Below are positions 38,043 to 47,269 of a stretch of 64,000 bases of DNA, one piece after another. Source of the DNA: Acinetobacter pittii (GTDB lineage Bacteria > Pseudomonadota > Gammaproteobacteria > Pseudomonadales > Moraxellaceae); NCBI RefSeq assembly GCF_034064985.1, contig NZ_CP139249.1, forward strand, positions 1,240,001 through 1,304,000, in the 5' to 3' direction. Within the stretch, counting starts at the first letter, position 1. Each line of letters starts with the position of its first letter. The notes below the pieces were generated by a model. The model was not told the origin of the DNA and searched no databases. It saw only the letters and a list, made by a program, of their open reading frames with translations. The translations under genes and the position numbers were made by a program.

Positions 38043-38079
38043 AAAAGATCAAGATACTTCGGTATCTTGATCTTTTTTT
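38043..38079. terminator. Strong terminator with TTCG tetraloop
   Basis: A 15-base-pair stem closes a TTCG tetraloop (38058-38061) and is followed by a T run. It also has an A run on the left and can serve the convergent monooxygenase operon. Confidence 0.92.
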
Positions 38080-38099
38080 ACTTAGATTGAATGAGTTTA

Positions 38100-39605
38100 T
38101 TAAGCGACCACTTTAATTACTTTAGTTGTGGTGTCGTAGTCTTTCAAATTGACGTGATGCAGCTTATGTTTAATCACAAAACCAAACTCGGGCCAAATAA
38201 TATGGTTACGACCCGCATCATCTAGATAATAGCTTTTACAAACATCTGGTCTTACCGGCATTTTAGCCAATCGCTTATCTATACGGTCATTAAAACGTTT
38301 TTGAACATCTGCTTTGACTTCAATACGGTCCAGACGTTGCTGCTGTATTAACTTCACCATTTTTGCGGTATAAACGGATTGCTGCTCAGCGGTCCACATC
38401 ACTGAACCCACGGTGTTTTGAGAGTTTGGACCTAGCATCATAAACATGTTAGGGAAACCATGAATTGACATGCCCATGTATGCACGCGGTTGACGCTGCC
38501 ATACCTCGCTTAAACTGCGGCCTGCTGCACCTTTAATAATTTTATAAATCGCAGGTTCTGCGACAGCATAGCCAGTACCAAAAATAATGGTATCTACTTT
38601 AATTTCTTTGCCGTCTTCACCGACTACACCATTTTCAGTGATATGAGATAAGCCCTGAAAGAGGACAGTCACATTTGGTTTGGCTAAAGCCATATACCAG
38701 TTATTAGAAAACATTGGGCGCTTACAACCTAAGGTATGCGTAGGTGTTAATGCCTTACGCATTTCTGGGTCTTTAACACCTAAAAAGATATTTAACTTTC
38801 CTAAGGCATGCAGTTTTCTCATAATATTTTCATTCATGAAAATAGGAAGTGAAGGTTCTAGACTCCACAGCGCACTTTCACGAATAATTTTTTCTAAAAT
38901 TGGCGCTTTCTTAAATGTAACTTTTACAATATTTGGAACGGCAAAGTCCGGTTTTGGTAAAACCCATGAAGGCGTACGTTGGAAACTATAAAGATGGCCG
39001 ACTTTAGGCTGAATGGCTGGTAAAAACTGAATAGCTGAAGCGCCGCTACCGATCACAGCTACTTTTTCACCTGTTAAATCATGCTCATGATTCCACTTAC
39101 CTGAGTGAAACATAGTGCCTTTAAACTTTTCTTGACCCGGGAAGCTCGGCATTTTTGCTTCGCCAATAAAACCTGTCGCAGGTACAAAGATTTTTGCACT
39201 ATATTTTTTACCATCACGTGTGCTAATGAGCCAGCGATTTAAGTCATTATTCCATTCAGCATGCGTGACTTCGGTGTTAAGTTTAATCTGGTTCACAATC
39301 TCAAACTTATAAGCCACATCTTCTAAATATTGTCGAATTTCGGCTTGAGGCGCATAGGTTCGTGACCAGTTTGGATTTGGAGCAAATCCTAGAGAATACA
39401 TTTCACTCGGTACGTCACAAAATAGGCCTGGGTAATCATTTAATGCCCATGTGCCACCAATACGGCTAGCCATATCTAAAATGACAACGTTTTTAATTCC
39501 TTGCTCTTTTAACTTGATGCAAGTACTTAAACCTGAGGGACCAGCTCCAATAATAAGTACATCTACAAGTTGAGTTGGGGTAGAGGGTTTGACTAATTTA
39601 TTCAT
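38100..39605 (-). CDS. Flavin-containing / Baeyer-Villiger-type monooxygenase
   Basis: The 501-residue protein has an FAD site VLIIGAGPSGLS (residues 17-28), the glycine-rich region RIGGTWALNDYPGLFCDVPS, the BVMO-like fingerprint FKGTMFHSGKWNHE and an NADPH site VAVIGSGASAIQ. It should use NADPH and O2 to oxygenate a ketone, aldehyde or similar lipid-derived substrate. It is the last gene of a four-gene operon (42599 down to 38100), comparable to MymA/EthA-type enzymes. The exact substrate is unknown. Confidence 0.88.
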   Translation of the reverse strand: MNKLVKPSTPTQLVDVLIIGAGPSGLSTCIKLKEQGIKNVVILDMASRIGGTWALNDYPGLFCDVPSEMYSLGFAPNPNWSRTYAPQAEIRQYLEDVAYKFEIVNQIKLNTEVTHAEWNNDLNRWLISTRDGKKYSAKIFVPATGFIGEAKMPSFPGQEKFKGTMFHSGKWNHEHDLTGEKVAVIGSGASAIQFLPAIQPKVGHLYSFQRTPSWVLPKPDFAVPNIVKVTFKKAPILEKIIRESALWSLEPSLPIFMNENIMRKLHALGKLNIFLGVKDPEMRKALTPTHTLGCKRPMFSNNWYMALAKPNVTVLFQGLSHITENGVVGEDGKEIKVDTIIFGTGYAVAEPAIYKIIKGAAGRSLSEVWQRQPRAYMGMSIHGFPNMFMMLGPNSQNTVGSVMWTAEQQSVYTAKMVKLIQQQRLDRIEVKADVQKRFNDRIDKRLAKMPVRPDVCKSYYLDDAGRNHIIWPEFGFVIKHKLHHVNLKDYDTTTKVIKVVA

Positions 39606-39659
39606 AGAAAAATCCTGAAATAAAGTATAAATAACTTGACTGATAGAGTTGATGCAGCC

Positions 39660-40580
39660 TTAAGTGGAACGATCAGTCTTTTGAAAATGTTGAATTAAGT
39701 ACTGAGCGATAATGTTGGGTTGTTCGGCTTGTAAAAAATGACCACAGTTGGGAACATAGACACTCTCAATTCCTTGTGGGAAATAAGATGTCTGAGCTAA
39801 AGCTTGATGTAGCCGTATATTCATACAGCCATCAGCCAAACCAGCTAAAGCCAGTGTGGGTGTGGTGACTGGACTTAATAAGTGCTGATTTGCTTTAAGG
39901 TTGTCTGAATTTAAAACTGCAAATAAGTTGTGGTAATAGCGGGTAGCTGCCCAAGCAATATCGGAATTTTGAAAAGCCGCGCGGGTAGGTGAAAAATCTG
40001 ACTCAGTAAAATTCCAAGTAGGTGACCATTTACGCCAGATTTTTTCTACAAAACCTGCGTTATTACGAGATAGCACCTGTTCAGCAAATCTTGATTGCAT
40101 GAGCAACATATAAGAAGACATGTAGAGCTGACGCGGGAAATTAGGTATGGCTTTAACAATATCCTTAAGATTTGGAATAGGAGGAACGGCCAACAAACTC
40201 ATGCTATGCAAAGCTTCGGATTGCCCACTTGCAAAGCTCATTGCAATCGCAGCTCCCCAGTCATGTCCAACGAGGTGAGCTTTATTTTTTAAGCGTCCTT
40301 TTGCTTTTAAAAGTTCTAACCAAGCTGCTAAATCTGCAAGAGCAGAGGCGAGACCGTAATGTGCCTGTCGATTTACAGAATCTTGGGTGTAACCACGCAA
40401 CCAAGGGACAAAAACTTGATAGCCTGCTTTTACGAGTAAAGGGTATACGTGGTCCCAACTATGCGGTGTGTCGGGAAAACCATGTATAAGTACTACTAAA
40501 GAGGCATCAGCTTCACCATATAAAGTCCCATGCAAAGTGAGTCCATCACGGTTTAACGTTAATTGCTCGACTTGAATCAT
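39660..40580 (-). CDS. Alpha/beta hydrolase, epoxide hydrolase-like
   Basis: The 306-residue protein has the oxyanion motif HGFPDTPHSWDHV, the nucleophile elbow GHDWGAA (aspartate, as in epoxide hydrolases and haloalkane dehalogenases) and the histidine in PNCGHFLQAEQP. It could open epoxides or act on a product of the monooxygenase downstream. It lies eight bases after the di-iron protein gene. Confidence 0.87.
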   Translation of the reverse strand: MIQVEQLTLNRDGLTLHGTLYGEADASLVVLIHGFPDTPHSWDHVYPLLVKAGYQVFVPWLRGYTQDSVNRQAHYGLASALADLAAWLELLKAKGRLKNKAHLVGHDWGAAIAMSFASGQSEALHSMSLLAVPPIPNLKDIVKAIPNFPRQLYMSSYMLLMQSRFAEQVLSRNNAGFVEKIWRKWSPTWNFTESDFSPTRAAFQNSDIAWAATRYYHNLFAVLNSDNLKANQHLLSPVTTPTLALAGLADGCMNIRLHQALAQTSYFPQGIESVYVPNCGHFLQAEQPNIIAQYLIQHFQKTDRST

Positions 40581-40588
40581 GGCACTGC

Positions 40589-41536
40589 TCAGCTTTTCAT
40601 TTTTGAAGAAAGCGCTTTGGCATAAGCCTCTGCGGCTAATTGAGCTGCTGGGGACTGAGCTAAATAAGCTAAAGCTTTTTCGACATCACCATCATATTCA
40701 GGGTGATAGCTCAATTTGCTCCATCCTTTTAAAGCAGTCAAAATCATGCCGAGATCAGGTAAGCTTTTCTTTTTCTTTGCAGTTTTTTGAAATAGCCAAA
40801 CTAAGGCCAATGGATTTTTTTTAGCAATTTTTTGGGCTTCTTTGGTTCCATCGAGATGACAAAGATAGACCGTTGAACCGAGCCAGAACCCAACCATTGC
40901 AGCAAAAGCAAACCCCATGCTGAGCTGTCTGCCTAAATAGCCTTTAACGCCGTCTCCAGCTAAAGCTCGATAAGCATCATAGCCAACTGTGCGATGCTCA
41001 ACTTCTTCGGCACCGTGCCAGCGTACAATATCTAGCATGGCTGGATCTGCACCTTCTAGGCCTTCTGCATCTAAAGCCCATGTACCAAAGAAACAGAAAT
41101 AGTGTTCAAGCCCTGCAATAATACCCATACGAAAGGCGAGCCACTGTTTTGGATAGCGCTTAAAAGGGCCATAAATTCCAAAAGGAGTGTCGCCCATAAA
41201 GCCATCTTTAAAGAACCAGTTTAAAAAATCTTTAAAAGGTGTTGGATCTATGCCATGGGTCTGAAAATAAATCTCTGCACCTTTATGTGCATTGGCGTGG
41301 GCCGCTTCTTGGGCAATAAAACCACGGATATCTGCTTTCAGGTTTTTATCTTCAACATAGGGCAACGTTTTGTTTGCAAGGCGACAAAACCAGTGCTCAA
41401 CAGCAGGTAAAAGAACGTGCATGCTGTTCAGCACATGTGTCGTTAACACATCGTTTGGAACCCAATGCCGAGGTGTTTGAGAAAAATCAAACTGTACTTT
41501 CCGTGCAACAATATGATGATCAATAAATGTGCTCAT
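40589..41536 (-). CDS. Ferritin-like di-iron 'metal-dependent hydrolase' family protein (operon copy)
   Basis: The 315-residue protein has FIAQEAAHANAHKG and WHGAEEVEHRTVGYD, the same metal-ligand blocks as the gene at 34184, plus an N-terminal VRKVQFDFSQTPRHW-like segment. COG3687 proteins are probably di-iron oxygenases or hydroxylases rather than hydrolases, but that is unproven. AGGA precedes ATG 41536 at seven bases; an upstream in-frame start would overlap the previous gene. It is the second gene of the operon. Confidence 0.82.
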   Translation of the reverse strand: MSTFIDHHIVARKVQFDFSQTPRHWVPNDVLTTHVLNSMHVLLPAVEHWFCRLANKTLPYVEDKNLKADIRGFIAQEAAHANAHKGAEIYFQTHGIDPTPFKDFLNWFFKDGFMGDTPFGIYGPFKRYPKQWLAFRMGIIAGLEHYFCFFGTWALDAEGLEGADPAMLDIVRWHGAEEVEHRTVGYDAYRALAGDGVKGYLGRQLSMGFAFAAMVGFWLGSTVYLCHLDGTKEAQKIAKKNPLALVWLFQKTAKKKKSLPDLGMILTALKGWSKLSYHPEYDGDVEKALAYLAQSPAAQLAAEAYAKALSSKMKS

Positions 41537-41558
41537 AGTAGAATCCTGCCTACTTAAA

Positions 41559-42599
41559 TCAGATCGAAATTGACTCAATTTTTTTGATCAAGCTACGAGA
41601 TTTGACGTAACCATTGGCTGCAAACCACTGCAATGCATCACGTACTGCAATTTCAACGGGCGTTTGTGGAAGTCCAAGCTCTTGCACGGCTTTTGTACAA
41701 TTAAATGAGGTGCCGAGCTGACCGATTTTGGCTGCCGAAGGGGTCACAAGGGGAGCTTTATGAGTAATATGCTCTGTTACCCACAAAGCTGCATGGCCCG
41801 CAAGCTGAGATGAGACGCCTTCAACTACACTTGGAATGGTCATTACTGGGCGCCAGATGCCCAAGAGGTGATGAACTGTTTTTGCCATCGCTACGCCGTC
41901 AAGATCTCGATTACCTAAAATATAGGTCTCGCCACTTTTACCTTTTTGCGCGGCCAAGATATGGCCTTTTGCTACATCACGTACATCAACCATGTTGTTA
42001 ATTGCACCCGGTACAGCAAGGGCAGGCATGGTAGCGATGGTGAGTAAAAGTTTTCCTGTCGGGGTTGGGGCAATATCTTGAGGGCCAATTGGACCTGTCG
42101 GGCAGACAATCACAATATCTAAGCCGCCCGCGGCAAACTGTAAGGCAACCTGATGTGCTTCAAATTTTGTTAAAACGTAAGCATCTCCAGTCGCGCCTAA
42201 AGCAAATGGACTGGTTTCGGTGGCCTGAATGCCTTTGGGTTGTCCTGCAAAACATGCACCTGTACTAGTGTATACAACACGTTTAACACCAGCTTTTTTT
42301 GCAGCATTGAGTACGGTTCGTGTTCCTTCAACATTGACTTTACGCATAAGCTCAGGCTTCGGAAGCCATAAGGCATAAATTGCGGCAGTATGGAAAACCA
42401 AATCACAACCTGCGACTGCTTCATCCATTTTTGCTGGGTCGGTAATGTCGCCCGCAATTAACTCAACATCTAACCCTTCTAAATTGGTTAATTTTTCTTG
42501 AGGTAAATGCAGTACACGTACTTCGTAATTCTCATTGAGTAAAGTACGTACAATGTGGGAACCAATAAAACCAGCACCACCAGTAACCAGAGCTTTCAT
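41559..42599 (-). CDS. NAD(P)-dependent epimerase/dehydratase (extended SDR)
   Basis: The 346-residue protein has the nucleotide-binding motif GGAGFIGSHI at residues 7-16. The DITDPAKMDEA segment follows, and an active site with serine in VVYTSTGACF is followed by YVLTKFEAHQ (YxxxK). It resembles the 3-beta-hydroxysteroid dehydrogenase / dihydroflavonol reductase branch. It is the first gene of the operon, facing the AraC regulator across 164 bases that hold the operator-like element. Confidence 0.88.
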   Translation of the reverse strand: MKALVTGGAGFIGSHIVRTLLNENYEVRVLHLPQEKLTNLEGLDVELIAGDITDPAKMDEAVAGCDLVFHTAAIYALWLPKPELMRKVNVEGTRTVLNAAKKAGVKRVVYTSTGACFAGQPKGIQATETSPFALGATGDAYVLTKFEAHQVALQFAAGGLDIVIVCPTGPIGPQDIAPTPTGKLLLTIATMPALAVPGAINNMVDVRDVAKGHILAAQKGKSGETYILGNRDLDGVAMAKTVHHLLGIWRPVMTIPSVVEGVSSQLAGHAALWVTEHITHKAPLVTPSAAKIGQLGTSFNCTKAVQELGLPQTPVEIAVRDALQWFAANGYVKSRSLIKKIESISI

Positions 42600-42701
42600 A
42601 TTTCACCAATCTTTATTAGATTTTTATCCTGTACGAAGTGGATAAAAATGCGGCAACTTAGTAAGAGGTACTATGCCGAATCTGAAATATGTGTCATAGT
42701 T

Positions 42702-42733
42702 CTTGAAATGACAGTTTTGACCATTTCACGACA
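42702..42733 (-). promoter_or_regulatory. Shared 32-bp operator-like element, monooxygenase-operon copy
   Basis: Read on the minus strand, TGTCGTGAAA (42733-42724) is followed by TGGTCA, and a second TGTC half-site starts at 42713, exactly 20 bases on. It lies 30 bases from the AraC regulator and 102 from the operon start, oriented toward the operon. Its first 16 bases match 15 of 16 at 36951. Confidence 0.6.
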
Positions 42734-42763
42734 TTTTATCGAGAAAAATAAAGAGAGCGTATT

Positions 42764-43783
42764 GTGAATCCGTCTTTACCAGGAACCTATGTCAGCCTTA
42801 TGGCTGATGTCGTCCAAAAGCTAAATGTATCTCCTGAAGAACTCTTGGAAGGAAGTGGAGTTTCTGTTGAGCAACTGTTGGAACCCTTTTGGTATTTAGA
42901 TTTCAATATTTTTAATGATCTACTGAATAGGGCAGTCGAACTGACCAATGAGCCTGCATTAGGTATCTATCTTGGTCTGCAAATGACCGTGTCTTGTCAT
43001 GGTTCAGTTGGTCTTGCTGCAATGGTTTCACAAAATTTGGGTGAAGCTTTAAATGTGATGGAACAGTTTATTGGACTACGTTGTCCAGCGCTAAAACCAC
43101 GACTTGAAATAGAAAACGATGTAGCTTTGTTATATTTAGACCAACCCATGGCGAACTTTAAAATGGGGATTGTAGGGATGACATTTTTGATGGTGGGCTT
43201 TGCCCAAATGTCGAATGCCATTACCGGGCAAAAATTAGAAATAAAAGCCGAATTAAATTACCCTGAACCCGCTTTCTTAGAGCAAGTTAAAGAATTGCTA
43301 CCATGTGAGATTCAATTTAATCAGCCATTCAACCGTTTGGTTTTTTCGGAAAATTTTTTGGCATTGCCGTTAATTATGGCTGACCCATTGGCGGCACGTT
43401 TAGCTCGTGAACAGTGTAAGCATGATTTAAACAAGTTAGCCGCTAAACGCGGAGAAAAACATCCACTGACGGCTTTAGTGCGTGAGTTACTTTTTGATGA
43501 AGTAGAAGGCTTCTTTAAAATGAAAGATGTTGCCGAAAAATTGCATTTAACTGAAAGAACTTTACAACGCCAGTTGGCTAAGGAAGGGATTACATTTCAG
43601 GCTTTGCTGGATCAAATGAGAGAGCGTCATGCAAAAAAATTATTGAATCATCATGAAAATAGTATTTCTTATATTTCTGAGAAACTTGGTTATTCTGAAG
43701 TTACTCATTTTACTCGAGCATTTAAGCGGTGGACTAAACAAACTCCGAAACAATATCGAAATTTAAGAGAGAGTACATCATGA
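42764..43783 (+). CDS. AraC family regulator, OruR/VirS type
   Basis: The 339-residue protein starts at GTG 42764. Its first 190 or so residues fit the Arabinose_bd-type effector domain seen in VirS and OruR (LLEGSGVSVEQLLEPFWYLDF, TVSCHGSVGLAAMVSQNLGEAL). The C-terminal helix-turn-helix has MKDVAEKLHLTERTLQRQLAKEGITFQALLDQMRERHA and SYISEKLGYSEVTHFTRAFKRWTKQTPKQYR. It faces the monooxygenase operon, as VirS faces mymA, and is the best candidate to bind the shared element. Confidence 0.9.
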   Translation: MNPSLPGTYVSLMADVVQKLNVSPEELLEGSGVSVEQLLEPFWYLDFNIFNDLLNRAVELTNEPALGIYLGLQMTVSCHGSVGLAAMVSQNLGEALNVMEQFIGLRCPALKPRLEIENDVALLYLDQPMANFKMGIVGMTFLMVGFAQMSNAITGQKLEIKAELNYPEPAFLEQVKELLPCEIQFNQPFNRLVFSENFLALPLIMADPLAARLAREQCKHDLNKLAAKRGEKHPLTALVRELLFDEVEGFFKMKDVAEKLHLTERTLQRQLAKEGITFQALLDQMRERHAKKLLNHHENSISYISEKLGYSEVTHFTRAFKRWTKQTPKQYRNLRESTS

Positions 43784-43938
43784 TTTTTACTAAATACTCA
43801 AAATAACATATTGATTTATTTTTATATTATTTAATAAAGAGGGATTTTGTAAAGTTTGTTTGTCTTTTTTTTAAATATTAAAAATAAAAATATAATTATT
43901 TTACAATCCGTTAGGAATGTAATCAGAAAGTAGTATAT

Positions 43939-45174
43939 ATGGAATTTGTTTTTAATGGTTTTTATACACTAATTTCGGCGGTTATCGTCTTATTGTTGGG
44001 CCGCTTTCTTGTAAATCGAATTGATTTTTTAAAACGCTACAATATTCCCGAACCTGTAGCTGGTGGTTTAGTGGCTGCTGTAGTTTCTCTACTCATCCAC
44101 ACTCTGTGGGGGTACAGCATTGTTTTTAGTAGCGAATTACAAACTAGCTTTATGCTCGTGTTCTTCGCTTCAATTGGTTTAAGTGCCAATTTTATGAAGC
44201 TTAAAGAAGGTGGTATGGCTTTAGTCATCTTCTTGGTTTGTGTAGCTTCATTTATTGTTGTGCAAAATGCTGTAGGTATGAGTCTTGCGACTTTACTTGG
44301 TCTTGATCCACTTATTGGTTTAATTGCTGGTTCAATTACCTTAACAGGTGGTCATGGTACAGCTGGCGCATGGGGTGAAATTTTAGAAACTCAACATGGT
44401 ATTCAAGGTGCTTTAGCATTAGGGATGGCGAGCGCGACTTTTGGTTTGATTATTGGTGGTGTGATTGGAGGGCCGTTAGCGAAACTGCTTATCAACCGTT
44501 ACGGTCTTGCTCAAGCAAAAACTAATGCTGAAATCCAAAATCGTGATACGCATGTTGAACAAAACTCAGATGACCTTGCACCGTTTGAAAACCCGCATCA
44601 AGTTCGTTTAATTACAGCAGATAATGCGATTACTACGCTGGGTATGTTTGCAGCATGTTTAGCGTTTGCTGAATTTATGACTGGCTTTAGTAAGGGAACT
44701 TGGTTCGAGTTACCAACTTTCGTTTGGGCACTTGGTGGCGGTGTAATCTTAAGAAACATTTTAGAAAGCGTGTTGAAAATTGATATTTTTGACCGTGCGA
44801 TTGATGTATTTGGCAATGCGTCTTTGTCGCTTTATTTAGCAATGGCATTGCTTTCATTAAAGCTTTGGCAACTTGCAGATTTGGCTGGTCCGCTTGTAGT
44901 GATTTTAGGTGCTCAAACACTGACCATGGCTTTATATGCAGCATTTGTGACGTTCCGTGTTATGGGTAAAAATTACGATGCGGCAGTGTTAGCAGCAGGT
45001 CATTGTGGTTTCGGTATGGGCGCAACTCCAACCGCCGTTGCAAATATGCAAGCCATTACCAATATGTATGGTCCATCGCATAAGGCCTTTTTGATTGTTC
45101 CGCTTTGTGGCGCATTCTTTGTCGACTTAATTAATGCAACGGTTATTCAGCTCATGTTGAAATTTATTGCTTAA
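43939..45174 (+). CDS. gltS: Sodium/glutamate symporter GltS
   Basis: The 411-residue membrane protein has about ten membrane segments. It carries the family's YNIPEPVAGGLVAA and TLTGGHGTAGAWG motifs, and in the second half HCGFGMGATPTAVANMQA, a repeat of the first reentrant motif. GltS imports L- or D-glutamate with sodium across the inner membrane. It is monocistronic with its own terminator. Confidence 0.94.
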   Translation: MEFVFNGFYTLISAVIVLLLGRFLVNRIDFLKRYNIPEPVAGGLVAAVVSLLIHTLWGYSIVFSSELQTSFMLVFFASIGLSANFMKLKEGGMALVIFLVCVASFIVVQNAVGMSLATLLGLDPLIGLIAGSITLTGGHGTAGAWGEILETQHGIQGALALGMASATFGLIIGGVIGGPLAKLLINRYGLAQAKTNAEIQNRDTHVEQNSDDLAPFENPHQVRLITADNAITTLGMFAACLAFAEFMTGFSKGTWFELPTFVWALGGGVILRNILESVLKIDIFDRAIDVFGNASLSLYLAMALLSLKLWQLADLAGPLVVILGAQTLTMALYAAFVTFRVMGKNYDAAVLAAGHCGFGMGATPTAVANMQAITNMYGPSHKAFLIVPLCGAFFVDLINATVIQLMLKFIA

Positions 45175-45178
45175 TTTG

Positions 45179-45203
45179 AAAAAAGCCCGTTAGGGCTTTT
45201 TTT
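45179..45203 (+). terminator. Terminator of gltS
   Basis: AAAAAAGCCC and GGGCTTTTTT pair around GTTA, four bases after the stop. Confidence 0.92.
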
Positions 45204-45367
45204 ATAGGTGTTTATCCATGAGTATCTGATTCATATCTCTAGGCTCAATTTTTATTTCGGATGACTTAAATCATTTAATTTTTAGGATGCTTTTTCTCAA
45301 AACTAATAATCGCCCTTAAACCTAGTTTCACATAGAATAAATTGCAGATAAATAAAATGAGAAATGT

Positions 45368-47203
45368 ATGAGCTCAGAAGCACATTCAATTAGCTTGGTT
45401 GCCCCCGTAGTTTTATTGGCAGCAGCTGTAATCGCAGTCCCTATTTTTAAACGTATTGGCTTGGGTTCTGTATTAGGTTATTTAATTGCGGGTCTGATTA
45501 TTGGCCCATTTGGTTTTGCTTTTTTTCAAGATTCCACTGCAATTTTGCATATTGCCGAGTTGGGAATTGTGATGTACCTCTTTGTGATTGGTTTGGAAAT
45601 GCAGCCATCACATTTGTGGAGTCTTAGACGCGAAATTTTTGGTCTTGGCACACTTCAGATCATCATTTGTGCGCTGGCTTTGACTGGCGTTGGGCTGTTA
45701 TTTGGCTTTACATGGCAAGTGGCTTTTATTGGTGCGGCAGGTTTCGTATTAACCTCGACTGCCATTGTAATGCAGCTCTTGGGTGATCGTGGTGACTTGA
45801 CTCAGCCACGTGGGCAAAAGATTGTAGCCATCTTACTATTTGAAGATTTACTCATTGTGCCATTGCTGGCTATTGTTGCTTTTATGGCACCGAATCATGT
45901 GGTCGAAAGCACATCGGTACGATTAGAAAATATAGGAATTGGTTTAATCGCAATTGCAGGGCTTATTGCTGCAGGGTATTGGTTACTTAATCCATTATTT
46001 AGACTCTTGGCTGCTGCTAAAGCCCGAGAAGTCATGACTGCCGCCGCATTATTGGTGGTGTTGGGTGCAGCGTTACTGATGCAAGTCAGCGGTTTGTCCA
46101 TGGCGATGGGTGCTTTTTTAGCGGGTGTACTTTTATCTGAATCAACATTTAGACATCAAATTGAAGCGGATATTGAACCGTTCCGTGGAATCTTACTGGG
46201 CCTGTTTTTCCTTGGAGTGGGTATGTCACTGGACTTATCGGTAGTTGCTCAGAACTGGCAACTTATTGTGAGTGGCGTAGTTGCCCTAATGTTTGTCAAA
46301 GCGCTCATGATTTATATAGTCGCTCGAGTAACGAAAAGCCCTCATACTGAAGCGTTGGATCGTGCCTTACTCATGGCTCAAGGTGGAGAGTTTGCTTTTG
46401 TACTTTTCTCGGCTGCATTAAGCGCACAAGTTATTGATAGTACCGTTAAATCTAACTTAACCGCCATTGTTGTGCTTTCAATGGTGTTGACCCCAATTGT
46501 CGGTATTATTTTCAAACGTTTCACTCAAGCAAAAACGAAGGTTTCGTTAGAAAATATCAATATTGCCGAGGGTTTAAGCGGTAGCGTTTTAATGATTGGA
46601 TTTGGACGTTTTGGACAGGTCACCAGTCAATTATTGTTAGCAAGAGGTGTCGATGTCACCATTATTGATAATAATACCGACATGATTCGAAACGCCGAAA
46701 AATTTGGTTTTAAAATTTATTATGGAGATGGCTGCCGTCTAGATATTCTGCATGCGTCTGGCGCGGCAACAGCACAAGCGATTGTGGTTTGTGTGGATAG
46801 CAAGGAAACGACCAATCGAATTGTAGAGCTCGTGACCCATGAATTTCCTTTAGCAAAACTATTAGTCCGTTCATATGACCGTGAGCATTCACTACATTTA
46901 GTCAAACAAAAAGTGGACTTTATGATCCGTGAAACATTTGAATCTGCAATTAAGTTTGGTGGCGTGATTTTGCAAGAGCTTGGTGTGGATGAAGACGAGG
47001 TAGAAAGAATTACCGAGGAAATTCGTGATTTGGATAATGAGCGTTTTGAAACTGAAATCGCGGCAGATGACGTAAATGCAGGAGTAGGTATGCAATATAC
47101 ACACACTCATCATCCAAGACCGACTGCACCATTGATTCGACCAAAACAAGAAGGGCGGATTTTAAATAAGGAAGATACCTCAGAAAATGAGAGTGTTGAT
47201 TAG
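45368..47203 (+). CDS. CPA2 family monovalent cation:proton antiporter (KefB/KefC-like)
   Basis: The 611-residue protein has an N-terminal Na/H-exchanger domain of about 12 membrane segments (to residue 380). Conserved parts include GAAGFVLTSTAIVMQLL, LFEDLLIVPLLAIVAF and the FLAGVLLSES region. A cytoplasmic RCK/TrkA-N domain begins at VLMIGFGRFGQVTSQLL. KefB and KefC are glutathione-gated potassium efflux systems. Whether this one is glutathione-gated is not visible, and no KefF/KefG partner is adjacent. The C-terminal 60 residues are acidic and then His/Pro-rich. Confidence 0.88.
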   Translation: MSSEAHSISLVAPVVLLAAAVIAVPIFKRIGLGSVLGYLIAGLIIGPFGFAFFQDSTAILHIAELGIVMYLFVIGLEMQPSHLWSLRREIFGLGTLQIIICALALTGVGLLFGFTWQVAFIGAAGFVLTSTAIVMQLLGDRGDLTQPRGQKIVAILLFEDLLIVPLLAIVAFMAPNHVVESTSVRLENIGIGLIAIAGLIAAGYWLLNPLFRLLAAAKAREVMTAAALLVVLGAALLMQVSGLSMAMGAFLAGVLLSESTFRHQIEADIEPFRGILLGLFFLGVGMSLDLSVVAQNWQLIVSGVVALMFVKALMIYIVARVTKSPHTEALDRALLMAQGGEFAFVLFSAALSAQVIDSTVKSNLTAIVVLSMVLTPIVGIIFKRFTQAKTKVSLENINIAEGLSGSVLMIGFGRFGQVTSQLLLARGVDVTIIDNNTDMIRNAEKFGFKIYYGDGCRLDILHASGAATAQAIVVCVDSKETTNRIVELVTHEFPLAKLLVRSYDREHSLHLVKQKVDFMIRETFESAIKFGGVILQELGVDEDEVERITEEIRDLDNERFETEIAADDVNAGVGMQYTHTHHPRPTAPLIRPKQEGRILNKEDTSENESVD

Positions 47204-47210
47204 TTAAAAC

Positions 47211-47247
47211 TTCAGTAAAAGCTCTCTTTAAAAGAACTTTTACTGAA
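47211..47247. terminator. Bidirectional hairpin between convergent genes
   Basis: TTCAGTAAAAG and CTTTTACTGAA (11 base pairs) flank a loop that itself can fold. It lies between the antiporter and the DUF815 gene. Confidence 0.6.
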
Positions 47248-47269
47248 AATATTTTTTGGCCAGAAAAGC

